In this document: positions 35,150-48,529 of the stretch, piece after piece
Position numbering within the stretch: the first letter of the stretch is position 1
How the letters are laid out: each line of letters begins with the position of its first letter
NCBI RefSeq assembly: GCF_900880675.1
Contig: NC_044193.1
Coordinates: 17,481,386 to 17,545,385 of the forward strand
Direction: 5' to 3'
Source of the DNA: Sparus aurata
Taxonomy: Eukaryota > Chordata > Actinopteri > Spariformes > Sparidae
DNA: 64,000 nucleotides
Notes under the pieces: model-generated
Database searches by the model: none
Seen by the model: only the letters and a program-made list of their open reading frames with translations
What the model was told of the DNA's origin: nothing
Program-made: the position numbers and the translations under genes

Positions 35150-35450
35150 TTCAGTTTATCCAGCAGTCACTCTCCTTTTAGCTCTGATTTTGATCGCTAC
35201 TAACTCTTCACATTTGGCTCTTCAGCTGCTAAATGGTTTGTTCACCAGTTTGTAGTTATACTGTTTATTTCTGCTGTTTGGTGCTGAGCTGTTAGTATAC
35301 AGTGGATTTGTTTAGCTTCTATAACCACAAGCAGCAGCTGCTGTGGCCGAAGACAGTGCCATAAAAGCAGTGAGAGAGAACCAAAACAGATCTGATTCAG
35401 CTGATGATTCTCTGCATGTTCATGACTACAAGCGACCCCTCTCATGATGT
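35150..35450. repeat. Interspersed repeat related to 11190-11400
   Basis: Contains TTTTAGCTCTGATTTTGATC, GGCTCTTCAGCTGCTAAATG, CCACAAGCAGCAGCTGCTGT and CATGACTACAAGCGACCCCT in order, which I recognise as a sequence type repeated in teleost genomes; class not certain. Confidence 0.45.
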
Positions 35451-36574
35451 CATTATAGAATGATTATGGCTGCTGTAGGGGCATTGAGGATCATAAGCAA
35501 AAACGTATGTGGGCCTTACAGGTAGTATGATTGTGTGGTGAGGTGAAGAGTGTCATCTTTATGTCCCCCAAAAGCCCTAAAACACGTGAGTCATATCCTC
35601 TTACGTGGATAATAATGGTCAAAAAATATTTAATGTGTGTGTTTTTGTGGAGTTGAATTGCAGAAGTTCAGGTTGAGTTTCAGAGAAGTGGGTCAGGCAG
35701 AGAGAGCTGGAAGGCTTTGGTCAGGCAGGTCAGACACCTCGAATGCCGCTGCTCTACAGCACAGCTGCCATTTATGTAGACCAGACTGACCTGGAAGGAA
35801 GGAGGCAGATGAAGGCACATGAACACACATATGTGCATGCAGATGTGGATCCAACCACATTAATGTAACAACAAAGAACAGGAATGTGGATTTGCATTTT
35901 TGTTACTGGTTTACATAACATGAATCTGGAGCATGATTCAAAACTGTATTGCAATGTAGCAGAACCACCATCTCTAAATATCCTTTTAAGATGGAAAATC
36001 TCTTTCCCTTGACAGCGCTCAGTAATTATGTGTCAAAGATAAAGCAGCGGTGTCTCTCCATGTGTGGTCCCCGGGTTTGCGTTTGTTTAATTAACATTTT
36101 CTCCTTTGGGTGGCGTTTTAGCTCCGGCTTAAACCTTGAACACAGTCAGCAGCAGTCCCAGAGTCTCAGTGCTGGCATGCTGCTTCTAGAGCAAGGTTCA
36201 CAGACCAGTTCCAGAGAGATAAGGAGAGGGAAGGAGGGAAGCTGTGGGTCAGGTACAGGAGGAAGAGGCTGTCGAGAAGTAGTGTCACTGGGGTTTGTTG
36301 GAAAAACAGTAGCTTGATGGGAAAAGGTTGGGAGCAAGAGCTGGGTGAATGTGTGTCTGTGAGCCTGTAGTTGTAGGTGGCCCAGTACGTGCAGCATTGT
36401 AGATGTTCGTAGAAACAAGTCTCCACGGGCGGTGCACCTCCCTTCTGGGTCATGCAGAGCGCCTGCTGCCTGAGAGTTGCACTGTGTGATGAGGTGTAGT
36501 GGTGGGAGTTACAGAGTGGTACCAGTCTTGAAGTGAAAACATGCACACCCACCCACCCTGCAACCCACCCTGCA

Positions 36575-36613
<39 letters not shown>

Positions 36614-39600
36614 GCAACACACCTGTCTGCCTCCCTGTTGTATGCCAGCGGTGCAGTTTAGTGTAATTGGACAAAAGAAGCAGCTCTCTGCAGACCGGCC
36701 GGACAGAAGCAAGAAGAACAAGACAGTTAAGTCTGCTCCACGGTGGGATCTGAGCCAAACCCAAAAACTTCCCCCTCACACCGGCTTGTCCAGAATGCCA
36801 GTTTGCCTTAATTGGCGCTCAGCTGAGAGATGAAGAGAGGAAGAAATAAAAAGAGAGAGATGAACTAAGGGAGAAAAAGGGGAGAGGGAGAGTGAGGAGG
36901 GAAGGAAAATGAAATCTAAGTGAGCATATTTTGGCAGGAATTCAGCCGGCTGATGGGGTGAGGAGAGGCTAATGTCAGTGGGGGGCTGGGGAACACAGTG
37001 CGAATAAGCAGCCGCATATGTCCTGAAATGAGACTGGCTTTAGCTATTAGTATGCACAGTTATGTCATGCATTTGCCTGCATGTACATGAACAAGTTCAC
37101 TCCTGCAGGGTGTATCGCGAATGCAGTCTCGTGTTTTCCTGGAACAACAGCACACACAGGAAATTGTGCGTTTACATGAGCTGATTTACATTCATAAATC
37201 ACTTTCTCTGAACACGCCTCTTAAATGTGTGCGACTGTCTCCTACACGGAGTGGAAAGACGATTGCGTCCTCCTTGTTCAGACAAAAAACAATCCCATCC
37301 ATCTACTGGCGTGCTAATCTCTAGACAAGCCTTTTAAATCCAGTGTGGTGTGAACGTACATGTATAGATTTTACTCATCCCCCCAAGCACACGCGTGGGG
37401 ATGAATCATCTTTAGTGTGTGTGTGTGTGTGTGTCATGTGGAAGACGGCGAGAGAGGGAGGGAGTGAGGCAGCGGAGGAGAGAGATAAAAGGAGGGAGAT
37501 GAATGTGTGTTAATGCATGCCTCACCTCACGTCCCCCAGCCCCCCCCCCCCCTTCCAGCCAGGGCAGGAACATTTTTTCCACTTTTCTGTTAACATTCAG
37601 GGCTGTGTACATGTTTCCAGGGCCAAATTTAGAGTTCATTTATTTAAAGGTTTCATTCCATTCTGTGAGAAAGAAAGAGAGAGAGACAAAGTCGGGAGGT
37701 ATTGAACGTTGGGGCTGATACACAGAAATGGACAGAAATCAGCATTCAGAACACTCAGATTTGGCCATTGGGTATATTAAAATGCACCCCTTTCTGCAGG
37801 AAATATTGGTCAATGAAAGAAAAACAAAACACCAGCGCTATCAAGTGAGAGAATCCTCCTTATGCAACAAGTACACATGCCCCCTACTGGGTACCTTGAA
37901 GAAACACACTCTGGCATCCTCCACCTTAAAAGCACATGAAGAGATTCCCTTGAACTCACTTCATAAATGTTGAATGCATCTCAAGAGCAATGTATTCTTC
38001 ATTATCTATCCTTTGTGCAGTCTGAGTTTGTGTGGAGTGATAGCGCAGGCAGCGTGTTGCTCAATTTGTAATGCTTTGCCCTCGTATTCCTGTCACGCTG
38101 TTGTCCTCTTATCTCGTTTCTTTTAAGGCCCTCTGTTCTGTTGTCAGATTCGTTGTTTCTCATGCCGCTTCGGATTGTGTTCCTATGCTTCTTCGCTGTT
38201 TGGCAGCCACATCAGCGTCAGACAAGTGGAGACAGTCAGCAGCGATGTTCAATATTCCTCTGGTGAATTGCCCCTTCAATCACAGTCGTTTAGAGCATCC
38301 ATTACAAGCAGAGAAAAGGAGGGCATGGAGGGAGCCGGGAAGGGGATGGGGAGTGTTGCATGTGGCAAACCAGTGTGCTGTCTGAACCTGAGAATAGATT
38401 AAATATCTGTCACTATGGTAGAGGCATCGATATTTTCTCTTGAGAGATTATTTTTTGATGTAGAACAGTTTTTAAAAAAAATGTCTTAACATTATGATTA
38501 CCTGTGGTAATTTTTTATCAATGCAGCTCAACCACTGGGATCATGAAATCAGAAGGGCATAAAGATGTGCATTGGTTTCATGTTCTGAGTTAGACTACTT
38601 TGTTAACCCCAGTGTAAGCAGGTTTGTGACACTTAATGCATAAAAGTCTCCATTAAAGACCATAGTGATTATAAATCCATAGCTTGGAGTTGAATTTCTT
38701 AAAGGCTGAATTCCCCTCAAAATTAAAATTCAGTCATTGTCCACTCACCACCTGACTACAAGTCCCCATCTGCTTCAGTTTATTGAGGAAAAATTCTGCA
38801 ACATTGTTTTGTTATGAAGCTCCAGAAATGTTTTTGTGGACTTGTTCTTCAAAGTCATCACAACAGGGAGCCATCTTGGGTCCTACTGCCAGTTTTGGTG
38901 AGGATTGGCTGCACATGAGCAAAGAGAGTGGAAGTTTGTTAATCTGTTTAAAGCAATATTATTTAGAAATTGGCATTTCGTGGAATTTGGCGCCCCCCAC
39001 AGTTTCTGACTATTTGGGTAAATATAAATCCCAGGTCTGTAACAATGTAATGTAGGTGCTAACTACAAACAAAACTCATTACTTAATATCAATGTTATGT
39101 GTTGAAAAGTTGCATCTTAAAGTAAACATGTATATACCACTGTACCACATATACCACCTCCTCTCACTGAAGTTACATAGTGCAGAAACCAGTTATAGGG
39201 GGACTTCTGTCCTCCTAGTATGGTTTTAAAAGCAACACGATAACACAGTGATGAAAAAATAAATCAGGTGTAGAAATAAAACATGTGATGCATCAATTTA
39301 CATTACTGATCATTTCACAATTACATTTAAGCCCTCTGACATGCAAATCATGATGTGCCTAGAGATCCCCAACCCTCTTTCTGGTGAAACACTCTCTTCT
39401 CTTCAATGTTGAAGCTGCTTTGGTTTGTCCCATAGGTTTGTAAGAAACAGAGAGATGATAAGAGAGTAAAGTCTGGTGCATCTCATCGCCAACTGGCAAA
39501 GCAGCCAAGCTTCTGTCTCCCGTAGACAGCAGAAACATCCTGACAGCAGTCTGCTACCACCCTGTCACTTTGGAGAGGTGGATGCTGGAGAGACAGCCCT

Positions 39601-40284
39601 GTCAACCATTAAAGCACCTGACAATGCACCTCAGGGGTGTGCGTGCTTGTGAGTATGTGTTCATGTTGGTTCAGTGCCAGCAGATACTCAGCCCTCTTTC
39701 TTTTCTGCCGATGCCTCCAAAGAGAAACCAGAGGGCGTGCTGTCATGCGGCTCGTCTTTGTTGCAATAATCAGGTGTTGATTTCTACACGGTTGGATTGT
39801 AACTAGCTTGAATGGAGCATGGCGTGCAGAGCGCTGCAAAAGTGAGATGAGATCACACACTGAGTCATGAGCTCAGCAGCTTCAGGCCAAAGAAAGGCTG
39901 TTTGTCGGTCAGAAAAATAACTGGTCGGGTCTCAGATCACGCATGCAGTATTTCATAATAATATCATCACCACCAACCTTTTCCTGCTCCTGGTGGTGAC
40001 CTCTCGAGTAGTTTCCCTGCATGAACCTGCTGTACGCACTGAAATGCCAACAGACTCTGATTTCATCTATATGGAAGACGGACGAATCCTAACCGAGTGT
40101 TAATTGAGTTTAATCAGCACTGATGTAAAGTGCACATCTAAATATGGCGCAGTTTGTGTGTATTGCTGTGTTAGTGATTACAAAACCTCCGCAGCTTCCC
40201 GGTTCATCAAACTGACTTAGAGGAGAAAAGAAATAGACATAATCATGACCATGATGAGTTCGAGCTTTATGAAGACTGGTAGAC

Positions 40285-40285
<1 letters not shown>
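35451..40285. other. Gene-poor DNA with purine tracts and a possible MITE; no gene recognised
   Basis: Holds short (CA)n/(GT)n tracts at 36581-36608 and 37416-37434, a purine-rich stretch at about 36826-36910 and a C run near 37539. A stretch at 38719 (AAAATTAAAATTCAGTCATT) resembles a common fish MITE start. No exon with recognisable protein similarity. Confidence 0.4.

Positions 40286-40288
<3 letters not shown>

Positions 40289-40350
<62 letters not shown>
40289..40350. repeat. (TG)n microsatellite
   Basis: Pure TG of about 62 bp. Confidence 0.97.
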
Positions 40351-40352
<2 letters not shown>

Positions 40353-40913
40353 CATGGATACAGTGTTCACCCGTGCAGCACACAAGCCCCCCCTAAGATA
40401 TGCACGCTCATGTCTGGTATAGACACAAATGCCCATGTATGCATTGCCTGATAATCTGAACACACATGCACAAACACATTATTTTCCTGTATGAAAAGTC
40501 CAGATAAAGGCATTGATGAGTGCAATATGTGTGGTTAGCTGTTCATGTACAGTACATCCTGTATTTAAACAGGTAAAAGTCTCAATGAGGTAAGGAAAAG
40601 AGCAAATCTGTCACATATGATGAATAAATGAACATAATATATATCTACTTTGCACAATGAGGCCAAAAAAACAAACAAAAACAGTTATGAAACACAAACC
40701 GGTACACTTTTTTAGGATGATTTCAGTGAAAGTGTAAGAGCAGTCATGTCTGCCAAGAGCACTATTTTCTCTAACCCTTTAAAACTGTCCTTCCATACTA
40801 ATGTACCATGGCTCATTTGTGTGTAATGTACGTTGACTTTGTTAACCTAAATCAGACATTGGCATGCGCTTATCTTATTTTATGAATGTGTTTTTAGTGC
40901 ATTATATTCCCAG

Positions 40914-41117
40914 GCTTGGGGAGTAATGGAACACGTAATCAGGGTTCATTAAAAGGTAACTGTATTCTCATTGATATTTCTCTGCTCTTGACTTTATTTT
41001 CATGTTTGGTATTGAAGTCTTCAAAAAGCAATCCAGGTACATTATTTTAATATCGTACCACTTAGATTACGTTTTTTCTAACAGGTAATTATCGGAATAC
41101 ATTTACATGTAACCCTC
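40914..41117 (+). repeat. MITE-type element with AGGCTTGGGGAGTAA end
   Basis: The left end CAGGCTTGGGGAGTAATGG matches the reverse complement of the fragment at 25398-25490. The right part (GGAATACATTTACATGTAAC) resembles the other end of the same family. Non-coding. Confidence 0.45.
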
Positions 41118-41654
41118 CTAACCCTGTGTAGCGCTGTTGGCGCCACTCTCACAAACACAGCATTAGCAACATTGCAGTAGCCATGTGACCTGACTACTGT
41201 AAAAGGCAAAAAAACAACTGTAAGAATCCATACTGACCTGGACACCCCGATCCCAGTGATATGAAGAGACAGAGAAAAACACCAAAGTTGTAATGATAAG
41301 TAGGCAAGTTTAGTGACTTATTGATCTGGTAGAAAGAATTCTGGTTTTGAACTGTATCAAGTCCCGGGTGTCGGGGGTAGGAGATATCAGCAGGGGAACA
41401 CCTCAAATTGTTTATTGCCAGTTCAATAAACATTTCCAGATGTTTTTATATCAAGGTATACTGCATATTAATAGAGGTATTAAAGGTTATAGCACATCAT
41501 TTGATTGAAGAGTTTATCTGTTGTACCACCCTCTTCTTCGCTATCCATCTCTCATACAGAGGATCAGTTTAGTCAACCTTATCTCACAGACCCTCAGAGC
41601 TGTTTGACTGCCCCACTATGTGCTGCAATGACTTGTCAGGCTAAATTACAACAT

Positions 41655-41656
<2 letters not shown>

Positions 41657-41696
<40 letters not shown>

Positions 41697-41704
41697 ACAC
41701 ACAC

Positions 41705-41742
<38 letters not shown>
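41657..41742. repeat. (CA)n microsatellite
   Basis: About 86 bp of CA with two interruptions. Confidence 0.97.
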
Positions 41743-41747
<5 letters not shown>

Positions 41748-42237
41748 CCAAGAATGCCAACATGCCATCATTGTGAAATTCGAGACCGCCTGCTTGCTTC
41801 ATGGAAACAAAAAAAAAGGTCACTCTGCCGCTGGCCTCCCGATCATAAATGAACTGGAGCTGTCCCAGTCAGGAAAACCCCCGTCTGATCCATGAAGCCA
41901 TCACACACTCTTTAACCGCCAGAAACACACTGATGATGACACTGTTACTGGAAAACACATGATACCTACAACCCAACATGGCCCCCTCTCTGTAAATAGC
42001 TTTATATATCACTACGGACCTGGGTGTTGCTATTTCCAGGGTCAGCCCTCACTCAGCGTGGCATTTCATCTGCTCTCTGTGCTGTATAGTTGGATGGGCA
42101 GGCAGACAGACAGCTGGGCGAGGAAACAGAGGGAAAACCAGCTGAGAGGAGAGAAACACAGGACAGGAAGAGAGAAAAAATTAAGAGAGTGGGAACGTTA
42201 TCCTGGAATAGCCAGCAACTAGAGCTGCAGACTCCAC

Positions 42238-42333
42238 CCTTCTCACCCCTCCCCTTACTCTCTCGCTCCCTTTCTCCCTCGCTATCTCTCTCTCTCTCTC
42301 TCTCTCACTCTCGCTTGCTCTCTCTCTCTCCGA
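42238..42333. repeat. Pyrimidine-rich (CT)n tract
   Basis: CT-rich with a (TC)n core at about 42287-42330. It lies about 450 bp upstream of the candidate exon at 42781 and could be part of a core promoter or 5'UTR. Confidence 0.85.
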
Positions 42334-42780
42334 AGCAGTCTCCTAGTGTGTCATTTGACCAGGCAGTTCACAGAGGCAGAGAGCTCAGCACCAAAAAGAA
42401 AACAGGGGAAAAGCAGACAGACAGAGCAGAGGGAGCACGCATAAATATAAGCTCGCTGGAATGTTTCTTTGGCTGAAAAGAAACTACCCCCGTGAGTGTG
42501 GATTTCCTCTTGACTGCCGCTGCTTTTTGTGGACTCTTTTTACCCTCTTTTCCGATCTGGATGTGTGGGGGGGCTTTGAGTCTGTCTTCGGTCAACTGAG
42601 GAGGAAGGATCAACTGACACCTTTTTGGGGGATTTTACACTTTGAAGAGTGAACCTCTACTTGTGTATGTGAGAGAGAGCGAGAGAGGGGGACTTGAGAG
42701 AGACAGAGAGAAATTGGAAGAGGGGGAGGGAGAGGGAGAGAGTGCCGGGCCATGCCCACCTCTGCTCATGGTTCAACAGC

Positions 42781-42886
42781 ATGAAAGGGGGCCACCATCA
42801 CCATCGCCACCACCGAGGCTGTGGCTGCCAACACTTGTTCCGTAAAGTCCTGGTCAAGTGTGGCTGCTGCTATGCCCGAGTCAGAG
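42781..42886 (+). CDS. Candidate first coding exon: His- and Cys-rich N-terminus, gene unidentified
   Basis: An ATG at 42781, with A at position -3, opens 35 codons (MKGGHHHHRHHRGCGCQHLF, then RKVLVKCGCCYARVR) ending one base before a good GTCAGT donor (AGAG then GTCAGT). The upstream 500 bp is CT- and GA-rich with 5'UTR-like character. An alternative in-frame ATG at 42694 would add 29 residues rich in Arg/Glu. CGC and CGCC clusters could be palmitoylation sites, as in several membrane-associated signalling proteins with alternative first exons; that is inference. I cannot name the gene and no following exon was recognised. Confidence 0.3.
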
Positions 42887-43389
42887 GTCAGTTTCACACC
42901 CACACACTCACAGAAAACGGTTGATGTTCATTGAGTTTGTCATCATCAGTCTAAGTTCTTTGCCCTGGTGTTGGTGCTGTACTTTAAAAAAAAAAAATAA
43001 TTCCTCTGTGTGTGTGTGGTTTCCGTTGATCACACCGAACAGGAAGCAATAACTAATCATAATGATAATAATACCGCCACATTCGCTGGCTCGTCTTCTC
43101 CTCCACATTTTCTCACACGTCCACCCACCTCTCCCTTATCTCCCCTTCCATTCCCTGCGAGCGTATGCTAATGCTTTGAGTGTGAGCCTCCAATCCTCTT
43201 GCCCGCTCTCTCCCTCTGCCACCAGCAAAAGCAACAGATGTGTGTCTCATACACATCAGAGCGGGCGAGAAAAATATAAAGAAAAAGTCCTTCCCACAGA
43301 TGACTGCACTGTGAGGAGCAAGCAAGCAAGCATCACACATTCTTCCATTAGAGATAGAGAAGGAATGAGAGAGAGGGAGTGTGTTTTAT

Positions 43390-43391
<2 letters not shown>

Positions 43392-43427
<36 letters not shown>

Positions 43428-43449
43428 GTGTGTGTGTGTGTGTGTGTGT
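43392..43449. repeat. (GT)n microsatellite
   Basis: About 58 bp of GT with one AG interruption. Confidence 0.97.
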
Positions 43450-43790
43450 TCTCGTCATGATGAACGTGTGTCAGTTGGGTATGTGCAGCACGTGGATGGA
43501 TGAAACACACGGGGGGGACTGAACCACTCTGAAACATTCCTCTACCCCAAACAGGGAAACTGAACAAAACATCAGTAATCTCCCCTCACTCTCCCTCTGT
43601 GTGTGTGTGTGTGAGCGTGTCTTTCTCCCTCCAACTCTCCCGTTTGTTGTAATGAAGTGCAGCAGGAATAGCATTGGCCCATTAGCTTAGTGTGGTTGAA
43701 TAAAAGCAGCGGGTGGCACGATATGTAATAACAACACGGCTGGTGGTGAGTGCGCAACGCAGTCGTCAACACAAGAGCTTAAACAGAACT

Positions 43791-46293
43791 TTCAAAGCTC
43801 CGCAGGTAGAAGTGCAGCATCCACCCACAAGCTTTGAAAAAGCCAGAAATCAAATCTGTCTTCCTGTCTTCCGGTCCTGTGCACACACATGACCTCCATC
43901 GCTGCAGCTCGGAGGCTAAAGTTAAAACAACAACTGCACACTAAATGACAAAAGCTGTGTGTTTGTTCCTTTTTAACAAGCCGACATCAAAGGTATAAAC
44001 AGTGGGCCTACCCGCTGAGGCTCTGTACATGGGGGTGGGGATGGTTCATGAAGTCGACTTTCATATTACTGGCCAACGTTGTTGGATACATACCTCAGAT
44101 TCCTCCAGTTTAATCTCTTATGTAATGGATATTCTCCTTTTCTATCGCCTGCAGCTGCCCTCTGCACCTCTGCCATGTTATCACAGAAAATACACACACG
44201 CTTTAAGACCGTAATGTATAAACTATAAACATGCGGGGGATTTGGAAGAATGAAACATTTGAGGCTATTAAAAGAAATCTCAATAAACGCCGAGCCATCC
44301 AAACGTTTTAGACAACCTTTAAGAAATCAGGTCCAAGATGAGATGTTTTTTATGTTTTACAGTAAGAGGCAGAAACCTTCTTGATCTCGTTTTACAGTCC
44401 GAGCAGGAGAAATAAAAAGCGCTCTACCCCCCTCAAGGGAAGCCACATTATAAAGCTACAGTAGTCTTCGCGAGGAACTTAACTATTCATGTGAAGCTGT
44501 GTGCTCCATAAAACCTCCTCATAGAGCATGCAAAGTACTTTTCTATGTTTAGTATTCCTACATACAGTCCTCTCCAATCATCAGTTTCCATAAGGGGCAT
44601 GATGCTGTTCTGGAGAGGGCATTTAACATCAGAACTTTAATATTTACAATATTAATGAGGTAGTAACACAAACTCAGAAATATTTATATTTTCCATAACT
44701 GTAAAAACAAGCTGTCAGAGGAAAATAAGGTCCCCAGAACACTGTCTAGGGCTAGAAAGGTGTGGGGTCTGCCAAATATAAATGAAGTAAAACAGTATGA
44801 AGTTGAGAGAGTTTGTGTGTTTAGTTTGTTTAGATGTAACAAAAAAAAAAGTCAGCTGTAGTGGACTTCCTCTTTCTTAAAGCTCTGTCCCTTCTCTGAC
44901 ATTTCTAAGCTGATACATTTGACTTTTCAAACTCTTTTACTGCGTCTGGAAGCCCTCTAGTAGGAGCATGAGCTGGACTGATACTCAAAGCCCTGTAGTT
45001 TCTGTTGTGGTGTTTACAGGAAAAACACTGAACAATGCGGGTCACTAGCCAAGGTCCCCCATACAATACTCGGGTCAATCGTGTCTCGGCATTAGAATAT
45101 TATTATAATCAAGGTTTTGCTGTAGCAAAGTTTGTTTTTCATGACATGCTTGCTGAAGCTGTTGAAATACAAAATTATGACTTCTATCTAATATGACTCT
45201 GATATCAGCGGCGAACAAAGAATTTCCCCCTCACACTTATTTTCGTCTCACTGACAGGCCGTCTGCATCTACACCCCATTCATTGATTCTATAAAAGCCA
45301 CTCCACTGACACAAGAGGAAATTATAGCGAACTGCATGATTCATCCCCTACTTAGGCACAATAACACTTACTTGTACGCTGCAGGATGACACGCAGTGCG
45401 GTATGCCATTATGTCACACCATATGTGTGCCCGGCGCACGCCTTCATTCACACACTTGCACTCAGACCAGCACATGTGGCAATCAGCGAGTAGATGATTA
45501 AACTTCAAGTAATTTCAGATGCTGTCACTCAGATTAAATGCTTGAATGCTTGAGGATGGTTTATTTTGGTTGGTGTTTCCTAATCCTCATGTTGTATTTC
45601 TTGTAGTTGTGGTGTTTAAGAGGACCACGGGAAGATTAGCAACTACTCTGTGGAAGCTAAAGGGGATCCTATTTAAGAATAAAGATGGCCATCGCTCCTG
45701 CGCCTAGCCAATTCACTTTTATGCAGAAAGGGGGACTGCAGTGCGTCAGAAAAACAGGCGAATCAATGGCTTCTGTCATTTGTACATGCAGACTATCCTG
45801 CCACACATTTCTTTCCTCCACTTTAATCGATGCATAATGAAACACAAGCAGTGGAGTACTTAGCTAAGCGCAGCAATGTGTGAATGTGCGTATAGGTGTT
45901 AGTGCAAGGTGTGCGCTGCAGGTTCAGGGGCAGAAGGCATGAAAAGTCGAATTAAGGAAGTAGATCACAATATATAGATGAGAGCGCAGGGGGAGGGGAG
46001 AGGTGGGATTATTGATGTGATGGAGAAGCTCAGAGGGATGGACAGGTGGAGAGATGGATATAATGAAACGGGAAGAAGCATGGATCATTTCTGCTCTGAT
46101 GTCAGCGTCGCTCTGCACGGCACATTAGCAGATTGGCTGCCGGAAGGCCATTAGTGAGGGCTGCTTCCCAGCAAATACTGTAGACAAACCATTCTGAAGT
46201 AGATGGTGGGTCATTGTTAGATATTTTCCTTCGTCAACTGTCTCCTGTAGGGCCAGGGGGAGGAAATACAACCTGTTGGGTTGTGTACTGATA
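43791..46293 (+). repeat. 2.5-kb near-identical duplication, copy 1
   Basis: Matches 61501-64000 in the same orientation. I count about ten differences, mostly one-base insertions or deletions, that add up exactly to the length difference (2503 against 2500). An identical 70-residue open frame (44002 and 61711) is a by-product and has no recognised family. Confidence 0.97.
44600..44880 (-). mobile_element. MITE family A, copy 2 (reverse orientation)
   Basis: The reverse complement aligns with 27893-28255: AAGGTCCCCAGAACACTGT, GGTCTGCCAAATATAAA and ATTTACAATATTAATGAG correspond to the complement of that copy. The same element recurs at about 62310-62590 as part of the 2.5-kb duplication. Confidence 0.6.
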
Positions 46294-46590
46294 CATTTTT
46301 GTAAGGCAAAGATATTTTTCTTCTCAGTTTGTTACTTATTTATTGTCTGTATTTTTGTGGCATGAGTTGCCAGTCGTGATGAATGTAATTGCATAAAAAT
46401 TATGTGGGTAGATTTGCAGGCAGGTTTATTATTTTTTTTCTAAATTCTGTAATATTACACATTTACAGCGTCATATTCTTGTTTTTACGACCTGTTTATG
46501 ATAATTTTGCCCACAATATGATAATTTTAAGCCTCTGGTATGATAGTTCAACACGTCCCATTTGGCAACACTGTAGCCGAAGACCTTGTT

Positions 46591-46831
46591 GTGAGCAGTT
46601 TCATGTAATTTTATTTCTACCGAACTACACACACCGACTGCATCAGCACGCAGAAGGAAGCAGGCATCTATCCGTGGACATTACAGCGCAGCTGAGTAGG
46701 AAACCATTAATGTTTAGATCCCAGCAGGAGACTCTTGTCCATGACTGGATGCATCAATCCCTCTGTGCCGGGATATGGTTTGTGGGTGTAGTTTGGTAGA
46801 AAGGAAGTAGTTCCTGCATGAGACTGCTCAC
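46591..46831. repeat. Long imperfect inverted repeat (hairpin)
   Basis: The left arm 46591-46683 and right arm 46733-46831 are complementary over about 93-99 bp with mismatches and a loop of about 49 bp. Example: left GTGAGCAGTTTCATG and CTACCGAACTACACACAC against right-arm reverse complement GTGAGCAGTCTCATG and CTACCAAACTACACCCAC. The sequence continues to GGGGTGAACTATCCCTTTAA (46991-47010), a typical fish MITE terminus, so it is probably a folded-back MITE. Confidence 0.75.
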
Positions 46832-47011
46832 ATATTACTGGAATATCCAGGTCATGATTTCTGGACAGAGAACGTGCTGTTGAGTTTTTCAAGTTTATTT
46901 CTTTCCTGCACCACAAGCTGAGGGCCATCTAGTTGCATTTCATTCAAGAGAGATATAGATAGGACTACAGGTAAGAAGAGCATGTATTATGGGGTGAACT
47001 ATCCCTTTAAT

Positions 47012-47958
47012 ACGTGAGGGAGAAGTTGTGCGCTGAATAAAGGTGCGCTTTACCTTCTTTTGAGGATCAAATGGTAACTTTCACACAGAGCTCCTGTTTG
47101 GACTCTTAATTATGACACTGACAGTGTTTTCCTTATACATACATGGTAATGTTTAACATGATGTATGCCACTGCATTCTGAGCCAACACAATCACTTCTA
47201 CATGGTGTCTTTACTGCAGCACAGCCTCCCACACACCCAGTGGTATTTGGGATGCACCCTGAGGTAAATCTGACACACATATACGGTGCCTGAGAGACGG
47301 AGGAAACAAAACAAAGAAAGATAGATAAGGGCACACTTATACAAGGCAAATTGTCAGCCCATGTGGAAATGTATATATTTTGATTATACAGCTTTTTTTT
47401 CTAACATGCTTGGCTCTGATTTTTAATCGAAAGCATTTTAGGCCATGTTAGAATATGCAAAGTGTTTGTGTGACTAAATGTGGCCTAAAAAAACACATAA
47501 CCTGAATGTGTCATAGAAAATATATCTAAAATGTATTTTTTTAGTGGCTTTAGGCAAATTATGAAAGCGAATCGGACAATGCGCTTCTGACGAGCATTTA
47601 AAATTGGTTTGGCATGCGTTTGCTACAGTTTTTCAAGAAAGGCATTAAGACATTTAGACAAGAAATGCATGAACAGATCTCTTGAAGGAGATTGGAAATG
47701 GATGCACATCCAAGAAACATACATTTCTGTGCATTTGGTACTTATTGGTAGATATAAGCTGAGCGGTTGATGTACTGCGTGCCAACTATATTTCTTTCCA
47801 CATGGGAGGGTTTCCTGGGGAATTATAATGAAGGGAAATTAAAAAGAAGAAACTGCAGAGATTTTTATGTTTTAGTTTGACAAGAAGGCTGAGCTGAGCT
47901 GATTAACAGTAGCCGGTTTGTCTGAGCTTAATTTCTTTTCACTCTCTTTCTCTCTTTT
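47012..47958. other. No gene recognised
   Basis: AT-rich DNA without a supported exon. Confidence 0.35.
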
Positions 47959-47986
47959 CACACACACACACACGCACACACACACA

Positions 47987-48029
<43 letters not shown>

Positions 48030-48036
48030 ACAAACA
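47959..48036. repeat. (CA)n microsatellite
   Basis: About 78 bp of CA with CG and TA interruptions. Confidence 0.97.
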
Positions 48037-48416
48037 CTCATACAGATATCTTCAGTAATTCACCTGAGTGTTTTTCTCAACACGTCCCTGACCTGCTCAC
48101 AGAGGCTTAAATATGACTCTGAGTTTAGGTTAAAGATGACTTGGCTGCAGCCGCACCAGCAACAAAAACAACCTCTCCATCCGTACACCCAAAATATCCA
48201 CCTCTTCCTCCTGCCTTGCTACTCCCATCACTTTCTGTCTCTCTCATTTTATGTGTCTCTTCCTTTATGTTCTTCTGAAACAGGAAATGGGCTACGTGCT
48301 GCCTCGTGTATTGCGAGTTGCATCTATACGTGTTCCCTGTGCATCTGTGAGTGTGTTTGTTTGTGAGTGTTGACTCATGCATGCAATGAGTTAGGACAAG
48401 GATCCCCCCCAGCAAT

Positions 48417-48524
<108 letters not shown>

Positions 48525-48529
48525 TACTT

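Noticed and set aside
44002..44214. 70-residue frame that recurs identically at 61711-61923
   Set aside because: Repeated only because of the 2.5-kb duplication, not a conserved gene pair; no family recognised.
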